NCBI RefSeq assembly: GCF_900110425.1
Contig: NZ_FODS01000014.1
Span: forward strand, 1-64,000
Origin: Salinihabitans flavidus
GTDB taxonomy: Bacteria > Pseudomonadota > Alphaproteobacteria > Rhodobacterales > Rhodobacteraceae
Reading direction: 5' to 3'
DNA: 64,000 nucleotides
In this document: positions 7,543 to 16,003 of the stretch, piece after piece
Numbering within the stretch: the first letter of the stretch is position 1
Layout of the letters: each line of letters begins with the position of its first letter
The notes under the pieces: model-generated
Seen by the model: the letters and a program-made list of their open reading frames with translations, nothing else
Database searches by the model: none
What the model was told of the DNA's origin: nothing
Translations under genes and position numbers: made by a program

Positions 7543-8562
7543 TCAGCGGCGCTTAAGCGTATCCCCATAAGAGATTTTCGGGGTCAGTTCCACAACCGGA
7601 TCAGGCGTTTCACCGCGCACGCGGGCGGCGATGATCTCGGCTGCGCGCAGACCGCATTCACGGCGGCAAGCGTCCATCGTGGCGAGCTGGCGTGGCAGAC
7701 CCTGAAGAAGCTCTACACCGTTGAATCCCGCGAGCCCGATCCTGCCAGGTATGTCGATGCCCTGATCGAGAAGGTAGAGCAACCCGCCCGCGCCGATCAG
7801 ATCGTTGGAATAATAAAGGAAATCGAGTTCAGGAGAACGATCCAGGATGGTCTTTGTCATCTCGCGCCCCTTGGCGAGCGCAGAGCCGCCGGAGTAGAAC
7901 TCCTGATCCATGATCTCCACCCCGCCCTTGGCCAGGGCCTCGGTAAAACCCTCAAACCGTTTGCGGGCGCGGTGGTCGAGCGGCATCTTGGTGCCGAGAA
8001 AACCGATATTGCGATATCCTGCCTTGAGGATCGCGCGAGCCATTTCCCGGCCGGCGCGGCGATGCGAAATACCGACCATCGCGTCCACCGGCTTGCCGTC
8101 CACGTCCATGATCTCGACCACAGGGATGCCGGAGGCCTGGAGCATGGCGCGCGATGCGTCGGAATGTTCGAGCCCGGCAATGATCACGCCCGAGGGCCGC
8201 CAGGACAGCATTTCATAGAGTACGCGTTCTTCCTTCTCGGGCAGATAGTCGGTGACGCCGACCACCGGCTGAAGCTCCGTTTCCTCAAGGACATGGCTTA
8301 TGCCGGAAAGCACTTCGGGGAAGACCATATTGCTCAGGGAGGGGATGATAACCGCCACGAGATTGACCCGCTGGCTGGCGAGTGCGCCGGCAATCTTGTT
8401 GGGAACGTAGCCCAGTTCCTTTGCGACAAGCAGAACCCTCTCGCGCGTGGCCTGCGAGACGTCACCGCGGTTGCGCAGCACCCGGCTCACGGTCATCTCG
8501 GACACGCCTGATGCCTCTGACACGTCGCGCAGGGTCAAGGAACGTTTGTCATCGGCGGCCAC
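7543..8562 (-). CDS. LacI/GntR(gluconate)-type transcriptional repressor
   Basis: This 339-aa regulator has an N-terminal LacI-type helix-turn-helix (LTLRDVSEASGVSEMTVSRVLRN) and hinge helix (NKIAGALASQRVNLVAVIIPS), followed by a periplasmic-binding-protein-like effector domain. It most resembles the gluconate repressor GntR branch of the family. The start is GTG 8562 with AGAGGAAA upstream. A near-palindromic site 29 bp before the start suggests autoregulation. The aminotransferase lies downstream on the same strand, so the two may form a unit; the effector is unknown. Confidence 0.9.
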   Translation of the reverse strand: MAADDKRSLTLRDVSEASGVSEMTVSRVLRNRGDVSQATRERVLLVAKELGYVPNKIAGALASQRVNLVAVIIPSLSNMVFPEVLSGISHVLEETELQPVVGVTDYLPEKEERVLYEMLSWRPSGVIIAGLEHSDASRAMLQASGIPVVEIMDVDGKPVDAMVGISHRRAGREMARAILKAGYRNIGFLGTKMPLDHRARKRFEGFTEALAKGGVEIMDQEFYSGGSALAKGREMTKTILDRSPELDFLYYSNDLIGAGGLLYLLDQGIDIPGRIGLAGFNGVELLQGLPRQLATMDACRRECGLRAAEIIAARVRGETPDPVVELTPKISYGDTLKRR

Positions 8563-8590
8563 GGTTTTTCCTCTGCCTGTCTTTGGGAGA

Positions 8591-8607
8591 ATGTTATCGC
8601 GAACAAT
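8591..8607. promoter_or_regulatory. Candidate LacI/GntR-family operator
   Basis: ATGTTATCGCGAACAAT is an imperfect palindrome of the form ATGTTA-N4-gAACAat, close to the ATGTTA-N4-TAACAT pattern bound by the GntR branch of LacI regulators. It lies 29-45 bp upstream of the repressor start, a suitable place for self-repression. Confidence 0.55.
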
Positions 8608-8707
8608 GTCGCCTGTTCAAGCATTTGAGTGGGCCGGGCGGTCGCTGGCGGATTAATCCGTTTCCCCCGGTGACAATCTGTTCCCGGGCCGCTAAAACCG
8701 GGCGCGC

Positions 8708-8784
8708 GGCCCCGTGGCTCAACCGGATAGAGCAGCCCCCTCCTAAGGGGCAGGTTGCAGGTTCGAATCCTGCCGGGGTCACCA
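8708..8784 (+). tRNA. tRNA-Arg (anticodon CCT), island attachment target
   Basis: It is a full tRNA of 77 nt: acceptor GGCCCCG/CGGGGTC, anticodon stem CCCC/GGGG with loop CTCCTAA (anticodon CCT), T arm GCAGG-TTCGAAT-CCTGC and an encoded CCA. Its 3' 50 bases plus one flanking G are duplicated at 32841-32891, showing that the 3' end of this gene is the insertion site of the island and that the tRNA was kept functional. Confidence 0.96.
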
Positions 8785-8785
8785 G
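8735..8785 (+). repeat. attL: 51-bp direct repeat inside tRNA-Arg
   Basis: These 51 bp, from the anticodon stem to one base past CCA, are identical to 32841-32891. Identity stops abruptly at both ends (A/T before, C/A after), as expected for the crossover core of a tyrosine recombinase. Confidence 0.93.
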
Positions 8786-9071
8786 CAAAAAACTCAGTAA
8801 GAACAGCGACTTGACCGACCTTTCGCCCTGCCGCAAGCACTGCGGATTTGGTTGGATTTGGCGTATAGGGAAACGAATAGGGGAACGTTTCAGCGCCGGG
8901 GGAACGCGCGCCCCGACTCAGGGCAACGCCTAAACCGCCTCCAGCGCATCCGTGGGCGTGGTCGCCGGAGCCTTGAGCGTGTCAAGTTCGACCTTCGCCA
9001 CCCATGCGTCGGCCTCGGAGAACATGGCGCAGATGCGTTGGCCCGATCATCGCAAGGGCCGCTCTCAGCCC
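8786..9071. other. Island left arm: no intact gene, candidate integrase arm sites
   Basis: These 286 bases between attL and the IS1182 element hold no complete gene. GGGGAACG at 8880-8887 and GGGGGAACG at 8898-8906 match two copies at 32659-32667 and 32670-32678 near attR, and GGATTTGG is repeated at 8844-8851 and 8854-8861. A short minus-strand frame (MFSEADAWVAKVELD...) at about 8932-9027 looks like the C-terminal remnant of a lost gene. Confidence 0.5.
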
Positions 9072-10612
9072 TATTCTGTTGAAAAAGTCGAGGTTTCTGC
9101 CGCGATGATGTAACCTCTTCACTGGCCGCGCGTTCTGTCGATCACGCTGGTCTTGCGCTTGGTGGTGTCGGGAGGAGCTTTGCGAGCTTCCTCAGGTTCT
9201 GGGCGGTGGCAGCGAGGTGGAATTCATCGCGTGCGCCGCAAGGTCCGCGTAATCGGAGACGGTTCAGGCCAAGGATCCGCTTCAGGTGCGCAAACAGCAT
9301 CTCGACCTTCTTACGGAGCTTGCAGGAGATCGCGTATTGCGTCGTGCGCGCGATTGCCCGGGCCACATCGCGGGATGGCTCATAAATCGATCGGGTCACT
9401 TTACGCGACGGTCCTTTCGGGCAGCAGCGCGCTTTCAGGGCACAAGCATCGCAATCGGCCTTGCTGGCCCTGTAACGGAGCAGACCATCTTCATCGGGTT
9501 TCTTCTCTCTTGGCTTTGCAAAGGCCCGGCGGTTCTGCGTCAGTTCCTTGCCGCCCGGACAGGTATAGATGTCCTTTTCTGGATCATAGGTGAAGTCGGC
9601 CCGCTCGAATGTGCCATCCTTGCGCCCTGACTTGTCAATGACCGGAATGTGCGGCGCGATCCCGCGCTGCTGAACCAGCCAGTCGAGCATCTCTCCCTTG
9701 CCATAAGCGGTGTCCGCGATCAGGCGTTCCGGCTTGATGCCAAAGGTATCACTGACGCGGTCGATCATCGTCCGCACCGATCCAACCTCGGCCTGGCGGA
9801 TCGAGCGGGTGGCCGCCACATCGAGGATCACGCCGTTGTCGGTATCGATCAGATAGTTGGTGGAATAGGCAAAATAGGCCGGGCCGCCTCGCGCCCCGGT
9901 CCACTGCGATGCGGGGTCCGAATGTGAGGTGAACTTGGGCTCAACGGGGCTGGCTGCGCCAAACGCCGCATCATCGAGGGTGGCAAGATAGTCCCGGACG
10001 GCCCTTGGTGCGTCCTCGGGAGTGATGGCCATAGGGTCCCACTCAGCCTGTGCCGTCGAGTTCTGCCGGTTTGCATCCGCCTGAATGATGCTGGCATCCG
10101 CCGCCAGACGCTGGCCACTCGCCAGCCCTTCCGAGATGCAGCGTGCGACGACCGTCTCGAACAGATGCCGGAGAAGATCACTGTCGCGGAAACGGCCATG
10201 CCGGTTCTTGGAAAAGGTCGAATGGTCGGGAACCTGGCTGGTCAGATCGAGGCGGCAGAACCAGCGATACGCGAGGTTGAGGTGGACCTCTTCACACAGC
10301 CGGCGCTCCGAGCGGATGCCCATGATGTAACCGACCAGCAGCATCCGGATCATCAGTTCCGGATCAACCGACGGTCGTCCCGTGGAACTGTAGAAGGGCG
10401 CGAGATGCTGGCGAATACCGGACAAGTCCACGAACCGGTCGACCGAGCGCAGCATATGATCTGGCGGGACATGATCTTCGATCGAGAACTCGTAAAACAG
10501 CGCGCCCTGCGTGTATTGCCGTGGTCCCATCATCGCCATGCACCTCCGCCAACCCTGAGGAAAGTGAATCAGCGATCAGGCATCCAATCAAGCCGAGTTT
10601 TTCAACAGAATA
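9072..10612 (-). mobile_element. IS1182-family insertion sequence, apparently complete
   Basis: The ends carry 19-bp inverted repeats (TATTCTGTTGAAAAAGTCG at 9072-9090 against the reverse of 10594-10612, one mismatch). They are flanked by AGCCC on both sides (9067-9071 and 10613-10617), a candidate 5-bp target duplication. The 1541-bp element encodes one transposase. Confidence 0.85.
9142..10539 (-). CDS. IS1182-family transposase
   Basis: This 465-aa DDE transposase is full length for the family. The N-terminal DUF772-type domain (HMLRSVDRFVDLSGIRQHL ... PSVDPELMIRMLLVGYI) is followed by the catalytic core with RLAADASIIQADAN (first Asp), LIADTAYGKGEML (second Asp) and a cysteine cluster CDACALKARCC typical of IS1182. 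The C-terminal KVEMLFAHLKRILGLNRLRLRG carries the final Glu. It is undamaged and sits within intact inverted repeats, so the copy may be active. Confidence 0.95.
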   Translation of the reverse strand: MAMMGPRQYTQGALFYEFSIEDHVPPDHMLRSVDRFVDLSGIRQHLAPFYSSTGRPSVDPELMIRMLLVGYIMGIRSERRLCEEVHLNLAYRWFCRLDLTSQVPDHSTFSKNRHGRFRDSDLLRHLFETVVARCISEGLASGQRLAADASIIQADANRQNSTAQAEWDPMAITPEDAPRAVRDYLATLDDAAFGAASPVEPKFTSHSDPASQWTGARGGPAYFAYSTNYLIDTDNGVILDVAATRSIRQAEVGSVRTMIDRVSDTFGIKPERLIADTAYGKGEMLDWLVQQRGIAPHIPVIDKSGRKDGTFERADFTYDPEKDIYTCPGGKELTQNRRAFAKPREKKPDEDGLLRYRASKADCDACALKARCCPKGPSRKVTRSIYEPSRDVARAIARTTQYAISCKLRKKVEMLFAHLKRILGLNRLRLRGPCGARDEFHLAATAQNLRKLAKLLPTPPSARPA

Positions 10613-10820
10613 AGCCCCAAAATGGACATTCATTCTGCACTTGCATCCGATGGCGTCACCCGCAGACCGGGCGGATTCCCGTCATTCGCTGCGATGGCGA
10701 AACGAATGTGTGGGAAAGCTGGGAGCCGACATTAGGTTCGCTCGTTACCGGGCTCCGATCTGCAATGCCGCATGTCTGAAAACAGCCATAGCACCAAGCC
10801 GCTCCGCAGCATTTGTAACT

Positions 10821-10925
10821 AAGGGATCCCAAGTGCTGCCCAGAAGATGGCTCGCCGAACGCACCTTCGCCTGGCTCGGACGCTGTCGCCTGCTGGCAAG
10901 GGATGTTGGGTTTTTCGACCTTTGA
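10821..10925 (+). pseudogene. IS5-family transposase C-terminal remnant
   Basis: About 35 codons, KGSQVLPRRWLAERTFAWLGRC and on, match the conserved catalytic-Glu region of IS5/IS427-group transposases. The upstream part of the frame has no transposase motifs, so only the 3' tail remains. Confidence 0.8.
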
Positions 10926-10952
10926 GATCTATCGCCGATATCGCTGGCAACC

Positions 10953-11729
10953 TTACGGAACCATCCATCCACCATGGTCAATACGCATGATGCGCACCGG
11001 CGCGCCGGGAAGCGCAGGATCCGCGCGAAGGTTGAAGATCACAGTTTGCGACCGCCCGAAATTCAGGAACTCGGCCCGCACCGTAATCATGCCGCGGAGA
11101 AATGGCTGATTTGGGTCCGGGCGGACACGAAAATCACTGATATCGATATCCTGTGCATCGTAAAGCGGGTCGGACTGCCATGTCCTCTGGGACAGATCGT
11201 ACGCGATGTCCGCCATGAAGAAATCCATCGAACGCGACGCGCCCAGCGGATCCAGCGCGTCGCCGCGCATGGCCTGTTCGTGGTGGGCATAAAGCCGTTC
11301 CACCAGAAGAACAGCGTCTGAGATCATCGTGTCGCTGCTTTGATCCTGGGTGGTCGGCCCCATCGCCTCCATCAAGAACCGAGCCGCGGCCCAGCCATGG
11401 GTGTGCCCGTCGCTCATCAGGCACCACCGCGGCGGAAGGTCGAGCAGATTGCGTTCGGCTTCGGACAACATGATCCCCTGACCTTCGGACATGAATGGCA
11501 CACAGGTGGTCATCGTCAACCCTGTGGCCCGGGCGGAAAACGACCCGATGATGGCGTAGTCGCTGCCCGGCCCCATACGCAGGTTGAGCCAGTCATCGCT
11601 TGCAACGCCGGTCACCTGCCAGGCATCCAGGCCGTGCCCGTCGAACTGCGCGGTCGCCTTAGCCGGGGCGAAAGCGGCGAAAAATGACAGGGACATGATA
11701 CAGGTAGCCGATTTCAATAAGCTGCGCAT
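10953..11729 (-). CDS. Exported SH3b-domain protein (gene 4 of island operon)
   Basis: This 258-aa protein has a signal peptide (MRSLLKSATCIMSLSFFAAFAPAKATA, cleavage near residue 28). It is followed by a bacterial SH3-like domain, recognisable by WQVTGVASDDWLNLRMGPGSDYAIIGSF, a fold that often binds peptidoglycan or other wall ligands. A Trp/Cys-containing segment and a C-terminal region with no known motif follow. It starts 49 bp after the preceding gene with AGGAGGAAGG upstream of ATG 11729. It is the last of four co-directional genes, three of them clearly exported, so a shared periplasmic function is likely but unknown. Confidence 0.7.
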   Translation of the reverse strand: MRSLLKSATCIMSLSFFAAFAPAKATAQFDGHGLDAWQVTGVASDDWLNLRMGPGSDYAIIGSFSARATGLTMTTCVPFMSEGQGIMLSEAERNLLDLPPRWCLMSDGHTHGWAAARFLMEAMGPTTQDQSSDTMISDAVLLVERLYAHHEQAMRGDALDPLGASRSMDFFMADIAYDLSQRTWQSDPLYDAQDIDISDFRVRPDPNQPFLRGMITVRAEFLNFGRSQTVIFNLRADPALPGAPVRIMRIDHGGWMVP

Positions 11730-11778
11730 GGAATGATCCTTCCTCCTATGATGTGCAAATGCCGCAGCCGCTGGTCAC

Positions 11779-12945
11779 CTATCGGAAACCGTCGAGTGCG
11801 CGCCGAGCCGTGGGACTGAAGTTTTCATCCTCCAGATCTACAACGCGCGGAAGAAACGCCAACCACTCGGCCTGTGCCTCTGCATCCTGTTGCAGCCAAC
11901 GCGGGCGTTCGAGCATGGGGCGCAAGTAGGGTTCCATCGCGAAGCTGTAGCTATCGGACTTGTTCTGCGCGAAGATCGTCGGGACGTAGGTGCCGATCAC
12001 TCCGGCGACGGTGTTCTGCTGCAGACTGGCCAGCGCGGCACCATTGCGCCCAAGGCGCGGCCCCAAGTATTGCAGGTCGATGGCAGGGCTTTCTATCGCC
12101 TTGCCCATCATGATCGTCGCGCGCTCGCGCGTGGGTGATCTTTCCAGACCGCGGGTGGAACCGCTGGCGATTACGATCGCCGTTGCGGGATTGGTCGACC
12201 AATCCGTCAAATGCATGTCGAACTGCGTCTCGATGGCTTCGACGACGCGCGGTGCCAGTTCGGAAGATGACATCAGCGAGTCGAACAGCGCCATGGGCAG
12301 CTCGGACTCTGACGGAGTGCGAGTCGGCCAGATCAACGCAGCGAAGTCGGCGATGAAGGAATCCGGGGCCATCGCGGCGAGGCGCGTGACCGGCTGGCGC
12401 AACGCTTTGAATGCTGCAATTCTCGCCTCAAGCGATCCGGCAGCACCCCCGAGCACCGCGAAGACCGGGCGCAGGGTAGTCGCCGCATCCGCATCGGAAG
12501 TGCGGCGCAGGAACAACACCTGCCGCTTTATCCCGAGGGTCTTGTGCGCGTCCGTAGGTCCGTCCTCGATCAGTCGCGTCATGGCGCGGGCAAAAAGCGT
12601 GGCGTTGTCCCGGAGCATCCGTTCAAGGGTCGAGATGACCAGTCCGATCCGCCGGTCGCCTTCAGCGGCCTGCGTCGCGTGCACCAACCGCTCCGTCAGG
12701 ATTTCACGGGACACCTTTTCTCCAATGATAGTCGCGGAACAGGGCATGGTCTCGACAGAGCAACGGTGAGCACAGTCTAATGATTTTTCTCGAAGCTTTG
12801 GCTTTTCATGCAGATTGGCAGGTTGACCGGTTCCACCTTGCAGATACTGCTTTCGCGACCAGCCGGTCATCGTCACGCAGACATCGCCCGATCTTGAATC
12901 CAACCACGACCCGCGGCTGAAACGCACGAGAGCTTTTGCATTCAA
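11779..12945 (-). CDS. Hypothetical protein, gene 3 of island operon
   Basis: I do not recognise this protein of up to 388 aa. It has no clear signal peptide or membrane segment and looks alpha-helical and repetitive in character, with many Leu/Ala/Arg helices. The longest frame begins at a TTG overlapping the previous stop (TTGA at 12945-12942), which would couple its translation to gene 2. ATG codons at 12870 (MTGWSRKQYLQGG) and 12747 (MPCSATIIGEK) are alternatives, and the N-terminal 60 residues look less protein-like. Context with exported neighbours suggests a cytosolic or envelope partner in the same process. Confidence 0.55.
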   Translation of the reverse strand: MNAKALVRFSRGSWLDSRSGDVCVTMTGWSRKQYLQGGTGQPANLHEKPKLREKSLDCAHRCSVETMPCSATIIGEKVSREILTERLVHATQAAEGDRRIGLVISTLERMLRDNATLFARAMTRLIEDGPTDAHKTLGIKRQVLFLRRTSDADAATTLRPVFAVLGGAAGSLEARIAAFKALRQPVTRLAAMAPDSFIADFAALIWPTRTPSESELPMALFDSLMSSSELAPRVVEAIETQFDMHLTDWSTNPATAIVIASGSTRGLERSPTRERATIMMGKAIESPAIDLQYLGPRLGRNGAALASLQQNTVAGVIGTYVPTIFAQNKSDSYSFAMEPYLRPMLERPRWLQQDAEAQAEWLAFLPRVVDLEDENFSPTARRALDGFR

Positions 12946-14351
12946 GGTTCGTCCGCCTCATCTTCTGCAATGCTGGCGTTCTCTGCCGCATCAGACTCTG
13001 CGAGCGCATTCTCGGCTTCGGCAATTGCCGCGTCATGCAATTCCTCTGCCTGAGCCCTGATCCTTTCTATCTCGATCTCCAGTTGCAGTTGTGCATTTTT
13101 CGCCCGCACCCGAGCAAGCTCCGCCTCTATCTGTGACTGCACCTCGGAGTTCACCTGATCGATACGCTGCTGTGTTTGCCGATCCTGCTCGGCCCGCATG
13201 ATCTCTGCCTGCTTCCTTGCAACCTCCGCTTCCATCCGGCGGACAGCATCGTCCACCTGTTGCTGAGCTTGCCTTTCAATATCCTGGATTTGCCTTTCAA
13301 GATCAGCCCGAGCAACTTCGGCCCGCACCCTTTCGACCTCGGCTTCCATCTGTCGGGCCGCCTCATCGACTTGTTCTTGGGCCTGCCGTTTGGATTCGGC
13401 TACGATCCTTGCTGTGTCCGATTCAATCTGTGCTCGGGCGATGGCATCTGCGAGTTCGGCTTGGGTCTCGCGCAGCGCCTCTTCGGACAAGGTGCGAGTA
13501 TGGACATCTTCTACGTCCCCACTCCCGGAAGCGGTCTCGCCGCACGCATCGGGCGCGGCCTTGAACGAAGGCTTGTCGCAGACCCAACCGTGCACGTCCG
13601 CAAAACGACCGGTTGGTTCGGTCAAACGATAACCCCGTTCCCGGTGGGTGCGCGTTTCCCGTACGCGAGCGGCGAACTCAATCCTGTGGCCGGTGGGCGT
13701 GCGCGTGATCGTCATCTTCTCTAACTCGGGCAGCTCCGTCTCGTAGTAGTCGTCCGTGTAGTCAACACAGCCCCTTCGCCCCGGCTCAAACATGTGGCAA
13801 AGCCACGTGACCTCGAAAACACCCTTTACCCCGTCGAGCTCGGTACCAAGGGCCACTCCGCCCTCATCCGGCGGAAAGGCGGCGCTCAACGTGAACACGT
13901 GATCGCCATCCGTCCGAAGACGCGCATTGTACATGCGAAAGCCTCCTTGCCCGGTATAGCGTTCGGGGTCGGCCAGGGCCTGCGCGCCTTTGCCCTCGGT
14001 GAAGTCGGTGACCTGAAGTGTCCCTTTACCGGTCATGCGGTCGGTCCAGTCGCCAGTCACCTCCATGCTCCAGACCACGTCGACAAAGTCATAGGGCGTC
14101 GCGCCCAGCATATCTTCCAGCACCGCCTCGGGCAGCGTGCCGGTCATGTCAAACTCCATCGTATCGAACATCTGATCGACCGGATGGCTCGACGGGTCAG
14201 GTGTCGGAATGGGCTTGTAGTCCTCGACGCTCTCGAATTCCTCTTCGGGGATCTCGAGCGTCATTTGCGCAAGCGCAATATTGCCAGGAAACATCACGAA
14301 TGCCGCCAAGGCAAACGACAGCGTGGCGCGCCTCATCGGACAGGCCTGCAT
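12942..14351 (-). CDS. Exported protein with long C-terminal coiled coil (gene 2 of island operon)
   Basis: This 469-aa protein has a signal peptide (about residues 1-28, ending NIALAQ), a globular N-terminal half with four or more cysteines (CHMFEPGRRGC and others), and a long charged C-terminal half. From about residue 300 on the heptad-rich runs (RQMEAEVERVRAEVARADLE and similar repeats) predict an extended coiled coil, finishing in an acidic tail. The start ATG overlaps the stop of gene 1 by one base (TGATG) and its stop overlaps the next gene, so the set is translated as a unit. The function is not recognised; a structural or scaffold role in the periplasm is inference. Confidence 0.7.
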   Translation of the reverse strand: MQACPMRRATLSFALAAFVMFPGNIALAQMTLEIPEEEFESVEDYKPIPTPDPSSHPVDQMFDTMEFDMTGTLPEAVLEDMLGATPYDFVDVVWSMEVTGDWTDRMTGKGTLQVTDFTEGKGAQALADPERYTGQGGFRMYNARLRTDGDHVFTLSAAFPPDEGGVALGTELDGVKGVFEVTWLCHMFEPGRRGCVDYTDDYYETELPELEKMTITRTPTGHRIEFAARVRETRTHRERGYRLTEPTGRFADVHGWVCDKPSFKAAPDACGETASGSGDVEDVHTRTLSEEALRETQAELADAIARAQIESDTARIVAESKRQAQEQVDEAARQMEAEVERVRAEVARADLERQIQDIERQAQQQVDDAVRRMEAEVARKQAEIMRAEQDRQTQQRIDQVNSEVQSQIEAELARVRAKNAQLQLEIEIERIRAQAEELHDAAIAEAENALAESDAAENASIAEDEADEP

Positions 14352-15124
14352 CAGTTGCCAGCCTGGGACCCTGAGTTGTCCGCTGCCTCCTCGCCAAGAT
14401 CGGTCTCGAAACGGCCGGCGACCGTGATGCAGACGTCAGGATCGGGGTCTCCGCTCATCAGGGCCCGGATCGGACACAGCGTGCCTTCGAACACACCGGC
14501 CGCAAATCCGCCGCCCGCCACGATGTCAAGCTGGTCGAAGGCGACCGTAGCGGCAGTTCCGACGTCATGGGACGAGGCATAGAAGCCAGTGCTTTCCCCG
14601 AAATTCTTGTGATACGAAATCTCCACCTCGTTCGGGCCGGTCAGCAAACTGTCAGTATTCTCGGGCGAGAACGGGGGAAGTTCGATGGTCAGACCGCCCT
14701 GTCGCAAGATGCGCTCGGCTTCGGGATCGACGCCCATGATCCGCAGCTGAACCTGTTCCTCGCCATCGTCGCCGAACATCTGCGCGAGCGGGTTGTCGGC
14801 CCCATCACCCATCATCTCGGACATCATCTCCATCTGTTTCTGCATCTGAGCGCGCTGCGCGTCGCTCATCCCATCAAGCGCGCTTCCCATCACATTCGCC
14901 ATCGAATAGGGGCGCCATGCGGCTGACGACATCGCCCGTCCTTCGACCTCGCCCGCGATGGTCAGCCACGCGCGTTCAGTGCCATCCGCCGTGCCGTCGA
15001 TCGAGCCGAGCACCGTCATGGAGCGCGTACCCTCTGCCGCGGATGGCTGCGCCATGAGTGTCGCCGTGAGGCTGGAAAGCAAGATGCCGACACAGAGGTT
15101 GGGGGCAAGACCATCGGTTCGCAT
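14351..15124 (-). CDS. Exported hypothetical protein, first gene of island operon
   Basis: This 257-aa protein begins with a signal peptide (MRTDGLAPNLCVGILLSSLTAT ... AQPSAAEG). The mature part contains a Met-rich stretch (QMQKQMEMMSEMMGDGADNP) near its middle and two C-terminal cysteines (TLCPIRALMSGDPDPDVC). No domain is recognised. AAGGAA precedes ATG 15124 at good spacing. It shares the theme SMTV...GSIDGTADGTERAWLTI, a beta-rich secreted protein. It heads the four-gene unit running to 10953; the promoter should lie in the AT-richer stretch at 15125-15210. Confidence 0.65.
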   Translation of the reverse strand: MRTDGLAPNLCVGILLSSLTATLMAQPSAAEGTRSMTVLGSIDGTADGTERAWLTIAGEVEGRAMSSAAWRPYSMANVMGSALDGMSDAQRAQMQKQMEMMSEMMGDGADNPLAQMFGDDGEEQVQLRIMGVDPEAERILRQGGLTIELPPFSPENTDSLLTGPNEVEISYHKNFGESTGFYASSHDVGTAATVAFDQLDIVAGGGFAAGVFEGTLCPIRALMSGDPDPDVCITVAGRFETDLGEEAADNSGSQAGN

Positions 15125-16003
15125 GGGGAGATTCCTTCAAAAATTTGATACGTGCTCAATCCAGCCGAGAGCGTCGCCCACGCTGTTGAAATAGGAACGC
15201 TAACGTAATCACGGCCTCTTGTCCCGCCCGGCGGCAAATTAGATCCAAGAATTCCAAAGGTTGCGCGCGGTTCGTCTTCCTCGCGATCCGGCCACCATCT
15301 ACCACACCGAAGTCGAGATCAGATCAAAAGCTGCAAGGCATTACTTCCCAGAACCTTACCACGATAGCTGCAGCCCCTGTGCCAGCCTTGGCGGCGCCGG
15401 CCTATTGGATCGGTGAACCTGGCGAGCATCATTGGGTACAGGTACGCGCCCTGCGCACTGCTGCCCCTCAACCGCTTCAAATGCTGCGCGAGGCACAAAT
15501 GGCCGCAAAGCGAAGGCTGCGCCGCAGCGGTGGGCGACGCGATGAATGACTGGCAAGGGCCGGTCGCGTCCGGAAGAGCGACCATGACCCGCAACTTTGC
15601 AAAGGTCGCAATCTGCGCATTGCTGCTGTTCAAGCGCATCGGCTGGCTGGAATGCCCGATAGAAACCGTCAGATGACCGCAGCCAGGCGGAAGGTGGAAT
15701 TGAAAGGCGGAGGCGAATTCCGGATAGCGGGACCAAGGGGTTAGGGTCGGCGCCCAGCGCGGGTAGTGGGCGAATCGCGGACGTGTCAAGGGCGGAATCC
15801 GGGGGGGGCGGGGTTGCCACGCTTCGCGCGACGGGCGTTGCGGCTCGGCGCTCCCGGTTGTGCGATCGGGCCCAGAACTGCCGTTCGAGCGGGGACCAAT
15901 CAAGCTCCGCTCTCGACCGGTTCCGTCCGATAGTTCGGCACCGTCAAAAGATCGCTCTCGAGGGTGTCCAAGACCAATTCGGCAAAGCCATGATGCGAGG
16001 CGC
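15125..16003. other. 879-bp stretch without a convincing gene
   Basis: The region separates the exported-protein operon from the polysaccharide module. Open frames on both strands (for example 15319-16053 minus) are rich in Arg, Pro and Ser and lack domain signals or ribosome sites, so I read them as chance. The left 90 bases probably hold the promoter of the operon that starts at 15124. The rest may be debris from the assembly of the island. Confidence 0.5.
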
